Positions 28,719 to 38,049 of a stretch of 64,000 bases of DNA are shown piece after piece (positions within the stretch are counted from its first letter, which is position 1; the number at the start of each line of letters is the position of its first letter). Position numbers and translations under genes: made by a program. The stretch lies in assembly GCA_937941765.1 (NCBI GenBank), contig CALDGQ010000019.1, forward strand, positions 27,240 to 91,239. Direction: 5' to 3'. Source of the stretch: an uncultured Saprospiraceae bacterium (GTDB taxonomy: Bacteria; Bacteroidota; Bacteroidia; Chitinophagales; Saprospiraceae). A model generated the notes under the pieces. That model saw only the letters and a list, made by a program, of their open reading frames with translations, had not been told where the DNA came from and searched no databases.

Positions 28719-28806
28719 ACGGTGGACGGTGGATGGTAGACGGTTAACGGGTGGTACGCGTGTATTCGCGTCCTTCGGTTAACCGTTCACCGTCATCCGT
28801 TCACCG
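28719..28806. repeat. ACGGT-rich inverted repeat, locus 1
   Basis: Tandem GACGGT/GGTGGAC-type hexamers form a left arm, and TTAACCGTTCACCGTCATCCG-like sequence forms the right arm, with a central segment rich in CGCG. A longer relative lies at 63759-63863. The core resembles a long imperfect hairpin of the sort found in dispersed chromosomal repeats. Confidence 0.7.
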
Positions 28807-28841
28807 ATTATACAAAACTGATAATTAAAAATTAGAGAACG

Positions 28842-30851
28842 ATGATTGAGACTAAAAAAATTCAACTAATCGCTGATGATGGCTGGTTAGCCCCTTATCA
28901 ATATGAAATCGAAGATCGTCAAAATCGATTTTTGCAAACAGAAGAGCACATCAATCTAGCTCATAATAATTTAATAGCTTTTGCAAGTTCACATCAATAT
29001 TTAGGATTGCATTATGATGAAGTGGCGAAGGGTTGGCAATATCGCGAATGGGCACCCAATGCGGAGATGCTTCATTTAATTGGTGATTTTAATGATTGGA
29101 ATCGCACTAGTCATCCAATGGTAAGAGATGAAAATGACGTTTGGTCAATTTTTGTGGCAGATAAAGATGGAGCAGTCATGCAGCATGGACAAAATATCAA
29201 AGTTCAAGTGACTTGTAATGGAAAACAATTGGACAGAATTCCAGCTTATATCAATTATGCAACACAAGATGAAAAGACCAAGGATTTTTGTGGAACGATT
29301 TGGTCTCCAAAAAAACAATACAAATGGAAAAGCGGATTTAAAGGAATAAATGCTGCGCCCATAATTTACGAGTGTCATGTTGGAATGTCACAAGAAAAAG
29401 AAGGACTGGGCACTTATCGCGAATTTGCGGACAATACGTTGCCAAGAATTAAAAAATTGGGCTACAACTGTTTGCAAATGATGGCCATCAAAGAACATCC
29501 TTATTATGGATCGTTTGGTTATCATGTTTCTAATTATTTTGCAGCTTCTTCTCGTTTTGGAACACCAGAAGATTTGAAATATCTAGTCGACAAGGCGCAT
29601 GAATTAGGAATTGCAGTGATTATGGATTTAGTTCATTCTCATGCAGTAAAAAATGAAGCAGAAGGTTTAAATAATTTTGATGGATCCGAAGGACAATATT
29701 TTCACGAAGGTGGAAGAGGATATCATAATCAATGGGATTCAAAGTTATTTAATTATGGGAAAAAAGAAGTGCAGCAATTTTTGTTGTCGAATTTGAGATA
29801 TTGGATGGAAGAATATCGAATGGATGGATTCCGATTTGATGGAGTGACATCGATGATGTATCACCATCATGGAAGTTTTGTGGCTTTCGATCATTATGAT
29901 AAATATTTTAAAGAAGGAGTGGATTGGGATGCAGTTGTTTATTTGCAATTGGCAAACCGACTAATTCATAAATTGAATCCCAATGCGATTACAATCGCTG
30001 AAGATAACAGTGGAATGCCGGGATTGGCGCGTACGATAGAAGATGGTGGTATCGGTTTCGATTATCGATTGGGAATGGGAGTTCCTGACTATTGGATTAA
30101 GTTGTTGAAACATATTGCAGATGAAGATTGGGATATGAACGAAATTTGGAGTGAGTTGTCCAATCGTCGTTACAAAGAAAAGACGATTGGTTATGCAGAG
30201 TCGCATGATCAAGCATTGGTTGGTGATAAGTCAATTGCATTTTGGTTGATGGACAAAGAGATGTATTGGCACATGAAAGTGGAAGATGAAAATATGGTGG
30301 TCGAAAGAGGAATTGCGCTACATAAAATGATTCGTTGTATCACTGCAAGTTTGTCTGGAGAAGGATATTTGAATTTTATTGGGAATGAATTCGGTCACCC
30401 AGAGTGGGTTGATTTTCCACGTGAAGGAAACAATTGGAGTTACAAATATGCCAGAAGACAATGGTCATTGGTGGATAATGAAAGTTTGAAATATAAGTGG
30501 TTAAATGATTTTGATGCGAAAATGATTGAAGTCCTTAAAAGTGGTGATGTTCTTAATAGTAATTTCGCGAATCAACTAAATGTTGATAATCATAACAATG
30601 TGCTGGTATTTGAAAGAGCTAATAAAATATTCGTATTTAATTTCTCTCCAAATGCTTCTATTCCAGATTATAAATTTCGAGTTCCAAATGCAGGGGATTA
30701 TCAAGTTGTTTTGAATAGTGATGCAATAGAATTTGGTGGACATAATCGAATTGATGAACAAATGACGTATACAACTCAAGATGAAAATGGTAATGCGATG
30801 CTGAGTATTTATTGTACGAGCCGAAGTTGTTTAGTTTTTGAGTTGGTATAG
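28842..30851 (+). CDS. glgB: 1,4-alpha-glucan branching enzyme (GH13_8, eukaryotic-type)
   Basis: 669 residues, the size of the GH13 subfamily 8 (eukaryote-like) branching enzymes rather than the longer GH13_9 bacterial form. Order: N-terminal region, CBM48-like domain (about 60-150), GH13 barrel with region I DLVHSH (262-267), nucleophile Asp333 in GFRFDGVTS, acid Glu387 in TIAEDNSGMPG and the third acid Asp456 in ESHDQALVGD, then a C-terminal beta domain. It transfers alpha-1,4 chains into alpha-1,6 branches. It opens the alpha-glucan cluster. Upstream is a 265-bp gap with the ACGGT hairpin. Confidence 0.93.
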   Translation: MIETKKIQLIADDGWLAPYQYEIEDRQNRFLQTEEHINLAHNNLIAFASSHQYLGLHYDEVAKGWQYREWAPNAEMLHLIGDFNDWNRTSHPMVRDENDVWSIFVADKDGAVMQHGQNIKVQVTCNGKQLDRIPAYINYATQDEKTKDFCGTIWSPKKQYKWKSGFKGINAAPIIYECHVGMSQEKEGLGTYREFADNTLPRIKKLGYNCLQMMAIKEHPYYGSFGYHVSNYFAASSRFGTPEDLKYLVDKAHELGIAVIMDLVHSHAVKNEAEGLNNFDGSEGQYFHEGGRGYHNQWDSKLFNYGKKEVQQFLLSNLRYWMEEYRMDGFRFDGVTSMMYHHHGSFVAFDHYDKYFKEGVDWDAVVYLQLANRLIHKLNPNAITIAEDNSGMPGLARTIEDGGIGFDYRLGMGVPDYWIKLLKHIADEDWDMNEIWSELSNRRYKEKTIGYAESHDQALVGDKSIAFWLMDKEMYWHMKVEDENMVVERGIALHKMIRCITASLSGEGYLNFIGNEFGHPEWVDFPREGNNWSYKYARRQWSLVDNESLKYKWLNDFDAKMIEVLKSGDVLNSNFANQLNVDNHNNVLVFERANKIFVFNFSPNASIPDYKFRVPNAGDYQVVLNSDAIEFGGHNRIDEQMTYTTQDENGNAMLSIYCTSRSCLVFELV

Positions 30852-30927
30852 TTTCTTAAGCCTTCAAAGATTGAGAAACTTTTAAAACCCTTTTATCAAA
30901 ATATTGGTTTCTCATTATTAAAAATTT

Positions 30928-30935
30928 TACTTTTG
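30928..30935 (+). promoter_or_regulatory. Candidate promoter of the aminotransferase
   Basis: TACTTTTG matches TAnnTTTG and lies 26 bp before the start at 30961, with TTGGTTT about 20 bp further upstream. Confidence 0.5.
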
Positions 30936-30960
30936 CATTCTTTTTTTACAGTGTCAAATT

Positions 30961-32157
30961 ATGCCAGAAGTATCGAATAGAGTCAAAAGCGCATACCAAT
31001 CTCCGATAAGAAAATTAGTGCCATTTGCCAATCAAGCAAAAGCTAATGGTAAGAAGGTGTATCATCTAAACATAGGACAGCCAGATTTACCAACACCTGC
31101 TGCTGCCTTTGAAAAAATCCGTAATACTGATTTTAAAGTACTGGAATACGGTCCTTCCGCTGGAAATAGTTCTTATCGAGAAAAGTTAGTCCACTACTAC
31201 AAACGGTTTGATGTAGAAATTCATTCTAATAACATTATGGTGACGACGGGTGCATCTGAGGCCGTTTTGTTTCTAATATTGAGTTGTCTTGATAAAGGCG
31301 ATGAAATGATTATTCCCGAACCATTCTATGCTAATTATATCGGATTTTCTGAAATAGGAGATGTAAAAATCAAATCTATTACCTCAACAATTGAGACTGG
31401 ATTTGCACTTCCGTCAGTTGAAGAATTTGAAAAAAAGATAACACTCAAAACAAAAGCTATTCTGATTTGCAATCCAAATAATCCAACAGGATGTTTGTAT
31501 TCCAAAGAAGCATTGGAAGAATTGGGCGCTTTGGTGAAAAAGCACAATTTATTTCTTTTTGTTGATGAAGTGTATAGAGAATTTTGCTATGATGGTCAAT
31601 CTTTTTTTTCTGTTATGAATTTAGCGGGTTGCGAAGAAAATGTTGCAGTTGTTGATTCTATATCAAAAAGGTATAGTGCTTGTGGTGCAAGGATTGGCGC
31701 TATTATAACAAGAAATAACCAAATCACTAATTCTATTATTAAATTGGGTCAATTTCGATTATGTGCACCGGTGCTTGGTCAATTTATGGCAGAAGCGATG
31801 TTGGATGAAGATGACAGCTATTTATCAGAAGCTTGTGAAGAATATGATCGTCGTAGAAATGTGTTGTACAACCGATTGAACAAAATGAAAGGAGTCACCT
31901 GCTACAAACCTGGTGGTGCTTTTTATATTTTTACTCGTTTGCCAATTGATGATGGTGATCGTTTTTGTCAATGGTTGCTAGAAGATTTTTCTCACCACAA
32001 TCAAACAGTAATGTTGTCACCAGGAGCAGGTTTTTATACAACTAAAGGGCTAGGAAAAAATGAAGTTCGAATTGCTTATGTTTTAAATGAGGTGGATTTG
32101 AACAATGCGATGGATTGTTTGGAGGTTGCTTTAAATGTTTATCCTGGTCGGGTGTAA
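30961..32157 (+). CDS. PLP-dependent aminotransferase, class I/II (aspartate-type)
   Basis: 398 residues of fold type I. Motifs: PNNPTG at 172-177, Asp202 in VDEVYREF, the PLP lysine at 236 in SISKRYSACG and Arg244 shortly after. The C-terminal Arg in NEVRIAYVL binds the alpha-carboxylate. Aspartate or a related amino acid is the likely substrate; the exact one is not readable. It sits between glgB and the GH57/GT4 pair but has its own promoter and a terminator, so a link to alpha-glucan metabolism is not implied. Confidence 0.88.
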   Translation: MPEVSNRVKSAYQSPIRKLVPFANQAKANGKKVYHLNIGQPDLPTPAAAFEKIRNTDFKVLEYGPSAGNSSYREKLVHYYKRFDVEIHSNNIMVTTGASEAVLFLILSCLDKGDEMIIPEPFYANYIGFSEIGDVKIKSITSTIETGFALPSVEEFEKKITLKTKAILICNPNNPTGCLYSKEALEELGALVKKHNLFLFVDEVYREFCYDGQSFFSVMNLAGCEENVAVVDSISKRYSACGARIGAIITRNNQITNSIIKLGQFRLCAPVLGQFMAEAMLDEDDSYLSEACEEYDRRRNVLYNRLNKMKGVTCYKPGGAFYIFTRLPIDDGDRFCQWLLEDFSHHNQTVMLSPGAGFYTTKGLGKNEVRIAYVLNEVDLNNAMDCLEVALNVYPGRV

Positions 32158-32213
32158 ATTTGAGATACTATTAGAACATCTCCTTTCAAAAAAATAGGAT
32201 TTTAACGCTAATA

Positions 32214-32254
32214 AAAAAACGTGAGCTCGATTTATTTCGAACTCACGTCTTTAA
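32214..32254. terminator. Bidirectional terminator between convergent genes
   Basis: AACGTGAGCTCGA pairs with TCGAACTCACGT and is flanked by A and T runs on both sides. Confidence 0.85.
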
Positions 32255-32290
32255 TTATAACAAAATATTTGCAAGCAAGCTGAACGCGCA

Positions 32291-33538
32291 CTAATTTGCT
32301 TGGCTGGGTAAATTTCTGCAATTCAATTCCAAGTCTGCTAAAGCATTCATGAAGTAAACGTAACTAGCGTGTGGGGAATTGTAAGGACTAGAACTATCTC
32401 GTGCTTCACCATCAACATCATCCTTTGTATTCATATAATAAAAATGATCGGATGTTTGCAATTTTCTCCAATTGTGAATCAGTTGATCGTCACCTGAATT
32501 CAATACCATATCCTCCATTGAATATAATTTAGAGATGGCTTCGTTTTGCATGGAATTACCAGACCAAGCAGATAATCCTTTGTCCATATCCTGTCCAGAA
32601 ATTGGAACATGTACATCCAAATCACCTCTAACATGAAACATATTGACAGTTTCAAGTGGTGTTAAAAATGAACAACCCAATCTTATTAGCTCTTTTGGTA
32701 AGTCAGACATGAATTTGAAAATACCAGATTCAGGTTTTAAATTTTCCCCAAATGTTTCATAAGGAAAAAATAGATTAATGACATCACCTTTAGAAGCCAT
32801 AACCCATTTTGCAAAAGTTTTTGCAGTCAGTGGATATTGTTCCCAATTTTTGTCATTGAAACGGTGGGTTATATCTTCAACTAATTTTCTATTCTTGCAA
32901 AGTGTTTTTATATGAGTAACATTTGGAGCTTTATAAACGCAATTAGTGGAGCGTCCTCCAAGATACCATTCCAAACCTTCGCATAAAACAGTTTCAATCC
33001 CGTTTAATTCAAGGTTTGACGCAAGTTCATTGTTGTAAATCATCCCGGTATTTTGAAATGACTTTGGTCTTAGTCCAAAAAGTGCTTCACATACATCTGC
33101 ATGTAACGCAATTTGGTTGAAAAATTCTCTTTTTGAGTAAACCGAACTTAAAGAATTGTAATAAGTACTTCCAACAATCTCTACACAACTAGTTTTTGTC
33201 AATTCTTTAAAAGATGCAATAACATCAGGTCGAAATTTTTCTAGTTGTTCGATCAGGGTTCCTGAAATTGAAAAAGCAACTTTAAATTGTCCATCAAATC
33301 GCTGAATATTTTCTAGTAAGATTTTATTCATTTTCAAATAGCAATTGTCTGCAATCTGATTGAGAACATCTAAGTTTAAAGAATCGTTGTCGTAAGAACT
33401 ACTTCTTCCAATTTCAAAAAAAGTAAATTCTTTGAGTCGATTAGGTTGGTGTAAATTAAAATGTAGACATACTTCTGGCATCGGCTTATCTGGTTTTTGG
33501 TAGCTTGATTGTTGCCAATGAAACAGGGGTGATTTCAA
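32291..33538 (-). CDS. GH57 alpha-amylase-like protein, apparently without catalytic residues
   Basis: 415 residues. The GH57 barrel starts with the conserved HQP region (FNLHQPNRL, 27-35). The region around residue 163 reads FQNTGMIY, where active relatives have a Glu nucleophile after NT. Residues 255-262 read NLFFPYET, where I expect an Asp acid/base before YET. So both catalytic positions appear changed (Glu to Gly165, Asp to Pro259). GH57 amylase-like homologs with altered active sites are known. It is 88 bp downstream of the GT4 gene on the same strand, and in Bacteroidota these two often sit together. It may act as a glucan-binding partner. Confidence 0.82.
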   Translation of the reverse strand: MKSPLFHWQQSSYQKPDKPMPEVCLHFNLHQPNRLKEFTFFEIGRSSSYDNDSLNLDVLNQIADNCYLKMNKILLENIQRFDGQFKVAFSISGTLIEQLEKFRPDVIASFKELTKTSCVEIVGSTYYNSLSSVYSKREFFNQIALHADVCEALFGLRPKSFQNTGMIYNNELASNLELNGIETVLCEGLEWYLGGRSTNCVYKAPNVTHIKTLCKNRKLVEDITHRFNDKNWEQYPLTAKTFAKWVMASKGDVINLFFPYETFGENLKPESGIFKFMSDLPKELIRLGCSFLTPLETVNMFHVRGDLDVHVPISGQDMDKGLSAWSGNSMQNEAISKLYSMEDMVLNSGDDQLIHNWRKLQTSDHFYYMNTKDDVDGEARDSSSPYNSPHASYVYFMNALADLELNCRNLPSQAN

Positions 33539-33591
33539 TTGATCAATTCAAACGGGATTTTTATAAAATGTTTATAACAATAAAAAGTCGT

Positions 33592-33617
33592 ATAAGTGAG
33601 CTGGTTATACTCACTTT
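33592..33617 (-). terminator. Weak terminator after the GT4 gene
   Basis: AAGTGAG pairs with CTCACTT over a 12-base loop; the following T-run is short. Confidence 0.4.
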
Positions 33618-33626
33618 ATTTGGGTG

Positions 33627-35381
33627 TTATTTTAGGTCTGAGTGTTTTTTTGATTCTTGAACCCACATTTCAAAATCGAAATTTCTATTACCTAAATAGG
33701 CATCTTTAAAAATCTTTCTGAATACGCCAATTTCTGTAACAGCCATGTCATAGAAAGAGTAAATACAAAAGCTGTTTAATAATGCTTCAATATTTTTATC
33801 AATTTGATCGATTTGAGTTAAATCATCCACTCTTCTGTTCTCCTTTATCTTATTGGTGTTATTCGTGAGATCTGTTCCAACCTTGTGTTCTTTTCTTTCA
33901 ACATTGATGACTCTTCTGCTGATTACTTTGACGGTTGTTTTTGGTTCAAATTGTTGAGTTCGTTTATAAGTAGTATTTACAGTTGTTGTCGTTTTTAATT
34001 CACTAGGCACATTTGGAATTGCAATTGGTTCATTCATCAATCCTGCATAAACTTCCATGATTCCAACTGCCGTTTTATCCCAAGTGATATTTTTTAAATC
34101 TTCTTTCGTTTTTGATATCACGTCTTTTCGTAAGTCATCATTTTCAATTAAGTCACAAATATGTTTTGCCATTAAATTTACATCCCAAAAATCAGCCATT
34201 AATGAATTGACCAATACTTCAGAAACGCCTGATTGCTTGGATATTACAGCTGGTATTCCAAATTGTGCAGCTTCAACTGCCGACAAACCAAATGGTTCTG
34301 ATACGGAAGGCATGCAATAAACATCGGTCATTGCCAACAATCTGTTTACTTTATCTCTGTTTAAAAATCCAGTAAAATGAAATTTATTTCCTAAGCTTTT
34401 GTTAGCGTTTTTTTCAATCAATTCTCTCAACTGATCACCATGTCCAGCCATCACAAAACGTACATCCTGGTTTTTTTCTAACACTTTAGCTGCAATATCT
34501 AAAAAGAATTCTGGTCCTTTTTGTCCCGTTACTCTTCCAAGAAATAAAACAAGCTTTTCAGGAAATTGCTTTTCTTCATTAAATATCTCTACAGGCTCAA
34601 TTCCATTGTGGATCGGGTGAATTTTGTTTCTATCAATTTGGAAATGATTTAATACGACTCCTGCCGTATAATTTGAAACAGGAATCACAGCATCTGCTCT
34701 TTCCATCCCATATTTTTCAATATCATGTACCCAACCACGTGCTTCCGGTCCACTACGATCATAAGTTGTTGCGTGTACGTGCATCACAAACGGTTTTCCA
34801 GTCGCATACTTTAATTGTAATCCTGCCAATACAGTCATCCAATCATGTCCATGAATAATATCGAAGTCCATTTTTGAAGCAGCGGCAGTAACATAATAGG
34901 AGTACTCAATTACTTTTGAAATAACATCATCACCATATAGCTCTCCGATATTGAAGTTGCCAAAATACATATCAAATGGATTCTGATCTTTGATTTGTCC
35001 TTTTCTAATTTTTTCTAAATAATCTAAGATGGCTAATGAAGGATCATCAGTACCACCTTGATATAAATTGTATGGAGAGAATCCTGCACCTACTTCCAAT
35101 AGATTTGCGAATTTTGAATATTCATTCATATTCTTCACATAATCTTTTGCGTACCCTCTGGTTATTTCATTTGCATAAACAGGTCCAAAGACATTCATTC
35201 TGTCCAAACCCAAAATTTTGAATTCCAATGGTTTGTAATCAACATCAGACTTAGGTAACATGACGGTTAAGTCAGTACATTTTGAAAGCGCCTTGGCAAT
35301 TCCATGACAAGCAATTCCCAACCCGCCATTTATGACCGGTGGAAATTCCCATCCCAACATTAATACTTTAGGTTTGCGCAT
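33627..35381 (-). CDS. Glycosyltransferase family 4 (glycogen synthase-like)
   Basis: 584 residues. The first ~455 form a GT-B fold: WEFPPVINGGLG at 11-22, HGHDWMTVLAGLQL near 178, LFLGRVTGQKGP near 280 and the nucleotide-sugar motif SEPFGLSAVEA at 361-371. The extra tail (about 455-584) is not a known domain; it is rich in Thr, Lys and Asn and ends in a short hydrophobic/charged segment. GT4 proteins beside GH57 in Bacteroidota are thought to act in alpha-glucan synthesis. No glgC is in the window. It heads a two-gene operon with the GH57-like gene. Confidence 0.85.
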   Translation of the reverse strand: MRKPKVLMLGWEFPPVINGGLGIACHGIAKALSKCTDLTVMLPKSDVDYKPLEFKILGLDRMNVFGPVYANEITRGYAKDYVKNMNEYSKFANLLEVGAGFSPYNLYQGGTDDPSLAILDYLEKIRKGQIKDQNPFDMYFGNFNIGELYGDDVISKVIEYSYYVTAAASKMDFDIIHGHDWMTVLAGLQLKYATGKPFVMHVHATTYDRSGPEARGWVHDIEKYGMERADAVIPVSNYTAGVVLNHFQIDRNKIHPIHNGIEPVEIFNEEKQFPEKLVLFLGRVTGQKGPEFFLDIAAKVLEKNQDVRFVMAGHGDQLRELIEKNANKSLGNKFHFTGFLNRDKVNRLLAMTDVYCMPSVSEPFGLSAVEAAQFGIPAVISKQSGVSEVLVNSLMADFWDVNLMAKHICDLIENDDLRKDVISKTKEDLKNITWDKTAVGIMEVYAGLMNEPIAIPNVPSELKTTTTVNTTYKRTQQFEPKTTVKVISRRVINVERKEHKVGTDLTNNTNKIKENRRVDDLTQIDQIDKNIEALLNSFCIYSFYDMAVTEIGVFRKIFKDAYLGNRNFDFEMWVQESKKHSDLK

Positions 35382-35533
35382 GGCATAGTTTTTATGTTAT
35401 ATATCTTAAAGAAATCATTCTTAACATCATATTAGTAATAAATTTCATACCAAAATGATTGATTAGAGGGGTTTAATCAAAGTTTTTTACGTAATTTTTT
35501 TAAATACGTTTCTTTTAAAACAAGCTATATATT

Positions 35534-37975
35534 ATGACAGGGGAGACTACGAAAATAATTAATCCGCAACTGACTGGTAATGAGAAATTTCCAAGCAATA
35601 TTGAAAATCATCAACTGCTAGAATCAGGTGTTTCTTTTATTTGCGCCAACCATGTGGAGCTGCGAATAATTGTAATTGAAAATGATATTATTCGTTTTAG
35701 GTACAGTGCCACAGGACAATTTTTGACAGATCATTCTTATGCGATTGATCCTGAATATAATGCACGGAAACAAGAATTTCATTTTGAAGAATTTTCAAAT
35801 TATTTTTCTATTTCAACTAAGTTGCTGGTTGTCCATGTAAATAAGGCAAACCTCAAAATCACCATTCTAAATACAGAAGGTAAAGTGATTAATGAAGATG
35901 AAAAAGGGTTTCATTGGGAGGATAATGAAAAATATGGAGGAGAAATTCCTCAAATCAGTAAAAGAATCCAATCAAAAGAACATTTTTTCGGTTTAGGTGA
36001 TAAAGCTGGTAACCTCAATATGAGAGGAGAACGTTTCCAACTTTGGGGAACAGATGCATATGGTTACGGAAAAAATACCGATCCACTTTATAAAAACATA
36101 CCTTTCTATACTGCTGTGCACAATGGGTTAGGTTATGGTATTTTTTACGATAATTCCTTTAGAACATTTTTTGATTTCGGAAAAGAAAGAGGAAATGTAA
36201 CTTCTTTTTGGTCGCATGGTGGTGAGATGAATTACTACTTTATTTATGGTCCAAAATTAACTTCCGTAACCGAAAAATATGCATTATTAACAGGTCGTGC
36301 AGAATTGCCTCCACTTTGGGCACTAGCATACCATCAGTGTAAATGGAGTTACTATCCTGAAAGTCAAGTTAGAGATATAACAAAAGAATTTCGTAGATTA
36401 AATATTCCTTGTGATGCGATTTATTTAGATATCGATTACATGGATGGCTTCAAGTGCTTCACTTGGGATGAAACTCGTTTTCCGAATCCTAAAAAAATGG
36501 TTGCGGAATTAGAAGAAGAAGGTTTCAAAACCGTTGTGATGATTGATCCAGGAATCAAAATTGATAAAACATATTGGGTTTATAATGAAGGGGTCAAACA
36601 TGATTATTTCTGTAAGCGTCAAGATGGACCACTTTTTAAAGCACCCGTATGGCCAGGGATGTGTCATTTTCCAGATTACACAAAAGAGGAAGTTCGAACT
36701 TGGTGGGCAGGATTATACAAAGAAATGATCGCTGATATAGGCGTGCGTGGTGTTTGGAATGATATGAATGAACCTGCTATTTTTATGGCAGATAATTTCA
36801 CTCAATCAGATAAACAAGTACCTGCAGATGTGAGACATCACTTTGAAGGAAATCAAGGAAGCCATCGTCAAGGTCATAATGTATATGGTATGCAAATGGC
36901 ACGTGCAACACATCAAGGTTTAAAACAAAATGCACCCGATAGGCGTCCTTTTGTAATTACTCGTTCAACATATGCTGGTGGACAACGTTTCTCAAGTGGA
37001 TGGACTGGTGACAATCTTTCTTCATGGGAACATCTTTGGATTGCTAATATTCAGTGTCAACGTTTGAGTATCTCTGGATTCTCTTTTGCAGGGTCTGATA
37101 TTGGTGGGTTTATAGGCCAGCCAGATGGTGAGTTGTTTGTTAGATGGTTGCAAATGGGTGTGTTTCATGTTTTCTTTAGAACGCATTCTTCTGGAGACCA
37201 TGGTGAACAAGAACCTTGGTCATTTGGAGAACCGTTTACGTCAGCTGCTAGAAAAGCAATTGAGTTGCGCTACAAGTTACTACCATATATGTATACGGTT
37301 TTTTGGAAACATACCAAATACGGAGAACCAATGTTGAAACCTATTTCTTACATTGATCAGGAAGATCCTGAGACGTTGTATAGAATGGAAGAATTTGGTT
37401 TGGGAGATCAATTGTTGATTATTCCAATTAATAAACCGAAACAAGATGGGCGTTGGGTATATTTGCCAAAAGGTGATTGGTATTACTATTGGTCAGATCA
37501 GCAAAGAGTGTCGCAAGAAGAAATTTGGGCAGAAGCTCCTTTGGATCAAATTCCATTTTTTGTTCGTGCTGGTGCAGTGATTCCACAATATCCTGTCCAA
37601 CAATATGTAGGTGAGTATAAGAACCCACAAGTTCAATTGCATGTTTACAATATTAATGGAGAAAATAAAAGTGAATTGTACTTAGATTCAGGTGATGGTT
37701 ATGAATATCAAACTGGTCAGTCTAGAAAAAGTACTTTTACAACACGAGGTAATAGAGAAGAACTTAAAATTTCTCAGATTGTAGATGGCGATTACGAATA
37801 TCCAAATGAAAATTACAAAATGTATTTACACGGAATTCAAAAATTAGTCGATGCAATTATCATTGATAATCAAATTGTTAATTCAATCGAAACGGTTGTA
37901 GAAGATGGTAAGGAAATGATTAAATTTGATTGTCCAATGAATTTCAAATCAATAGTAATTACTTACGAAAAGTAA
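35534..37975 (+). CDS. Alpha-glucosidase, glycoside hydrolase family 31
   Basis: 813 residues. Conserved features: N-terminal beta domain, WALAYHQCKWSYY (about 262-274), LDIDYMDGFKCFTWD (298-312), nucleophile Asp410 in GVWNDMNEPA and acid/base Asp493 in WTGDN. No signal peptide, so it acts in the cytosol on maltose-type oligosaccharides from alpha-glucan breakdown. It diverges from the GT4 gene across 152 bp that may hold both promoters. The C-terminal ~150 residues are beta-rich, as in the family. Confidence 0.93.
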   Translation: MTGETTKIINPQLTGNEKFPSNIENHQLLESGVSFICANHVELRIIVIENDIIRFRYSATGQFLTDHSYAIDPEYNARKQEFHFEEFSNYFSISTKLLVVHVNKANLKITILNTEGKVINEDEKGFHWEDNEKYGGEIPQISKRIQSKEHFFGLGDKAGNLNMRGERFQLWGTDAYGYGKNTDPLYKNIPFYTAVHNGLGYGIFYDNSFRTFFDFGKERGNVTSFWSHGGEMNYYFIYGPKLTSVTEKYALLTGRAELPPLWALAYHQCKWSYYPESQVRDITKEFRRLNIPCDAIYLDIDYMDGFKCFTWDETRFPNPKKMVAELEEEGFKTVVMIDPGIKIDKTYWVYNEGVKHDYFCKRQDGPLFKAPVWPGMCHFPDYTKEEVRTWWAGLYKEMIADIGVRGVWNDMNEPAIFMADNFTQSDKQVPADVRHHFEGNQGSHRQGHNVYGMQMARATHQGLKQNAPDRRPFVITRSTYAGGQRFSSGWTGDNLSSWEHLWIANIQCQRLSISGFSFAGSDIGGFIGQPDGELFVRWLQMGVFHVFFRTHSSGDHGEQEPWSFGEPFTSAARKAIELRYKLLPYMYTVFWKHTKYGEPMLKPISYIDQEDPETLYRMEEFGLGDQLLIIPINKPKQDGRWVYLPKGDWYYYWSDQQRVSQEEIWAEAPLDQIPFFVRAGAVIPQYPVQQYVGEYKNPQVQLHVYNINGENKSELYLDSGDGYEYQTGQSRKSTFTTRGNREELKISQIVDGDYEYPNENYKMYLHGIQKLVDAIIIDNQIVNSIETVVEDGKEMIKFDCPMNFKSIVITYEK

Positions 37976-37993
37976 GAGAAAATATTTAAAATT

Positions 37994-38035
37994 AAAAAGC
38001 TCGACAAGTTTAGTTGTCGAGCTTTTTCTTTTTTT
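37994..38035. terminator. Strong bidirectional terminator
   Basis: AAAAAGCTCGACAA pairs with TTGTCGAGCTTTTT and is followed by a long T-rich run, between convergent genes. Confidence 0.92.
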
Positions 38036-38049
38036 GCGGAAGGTCACAT

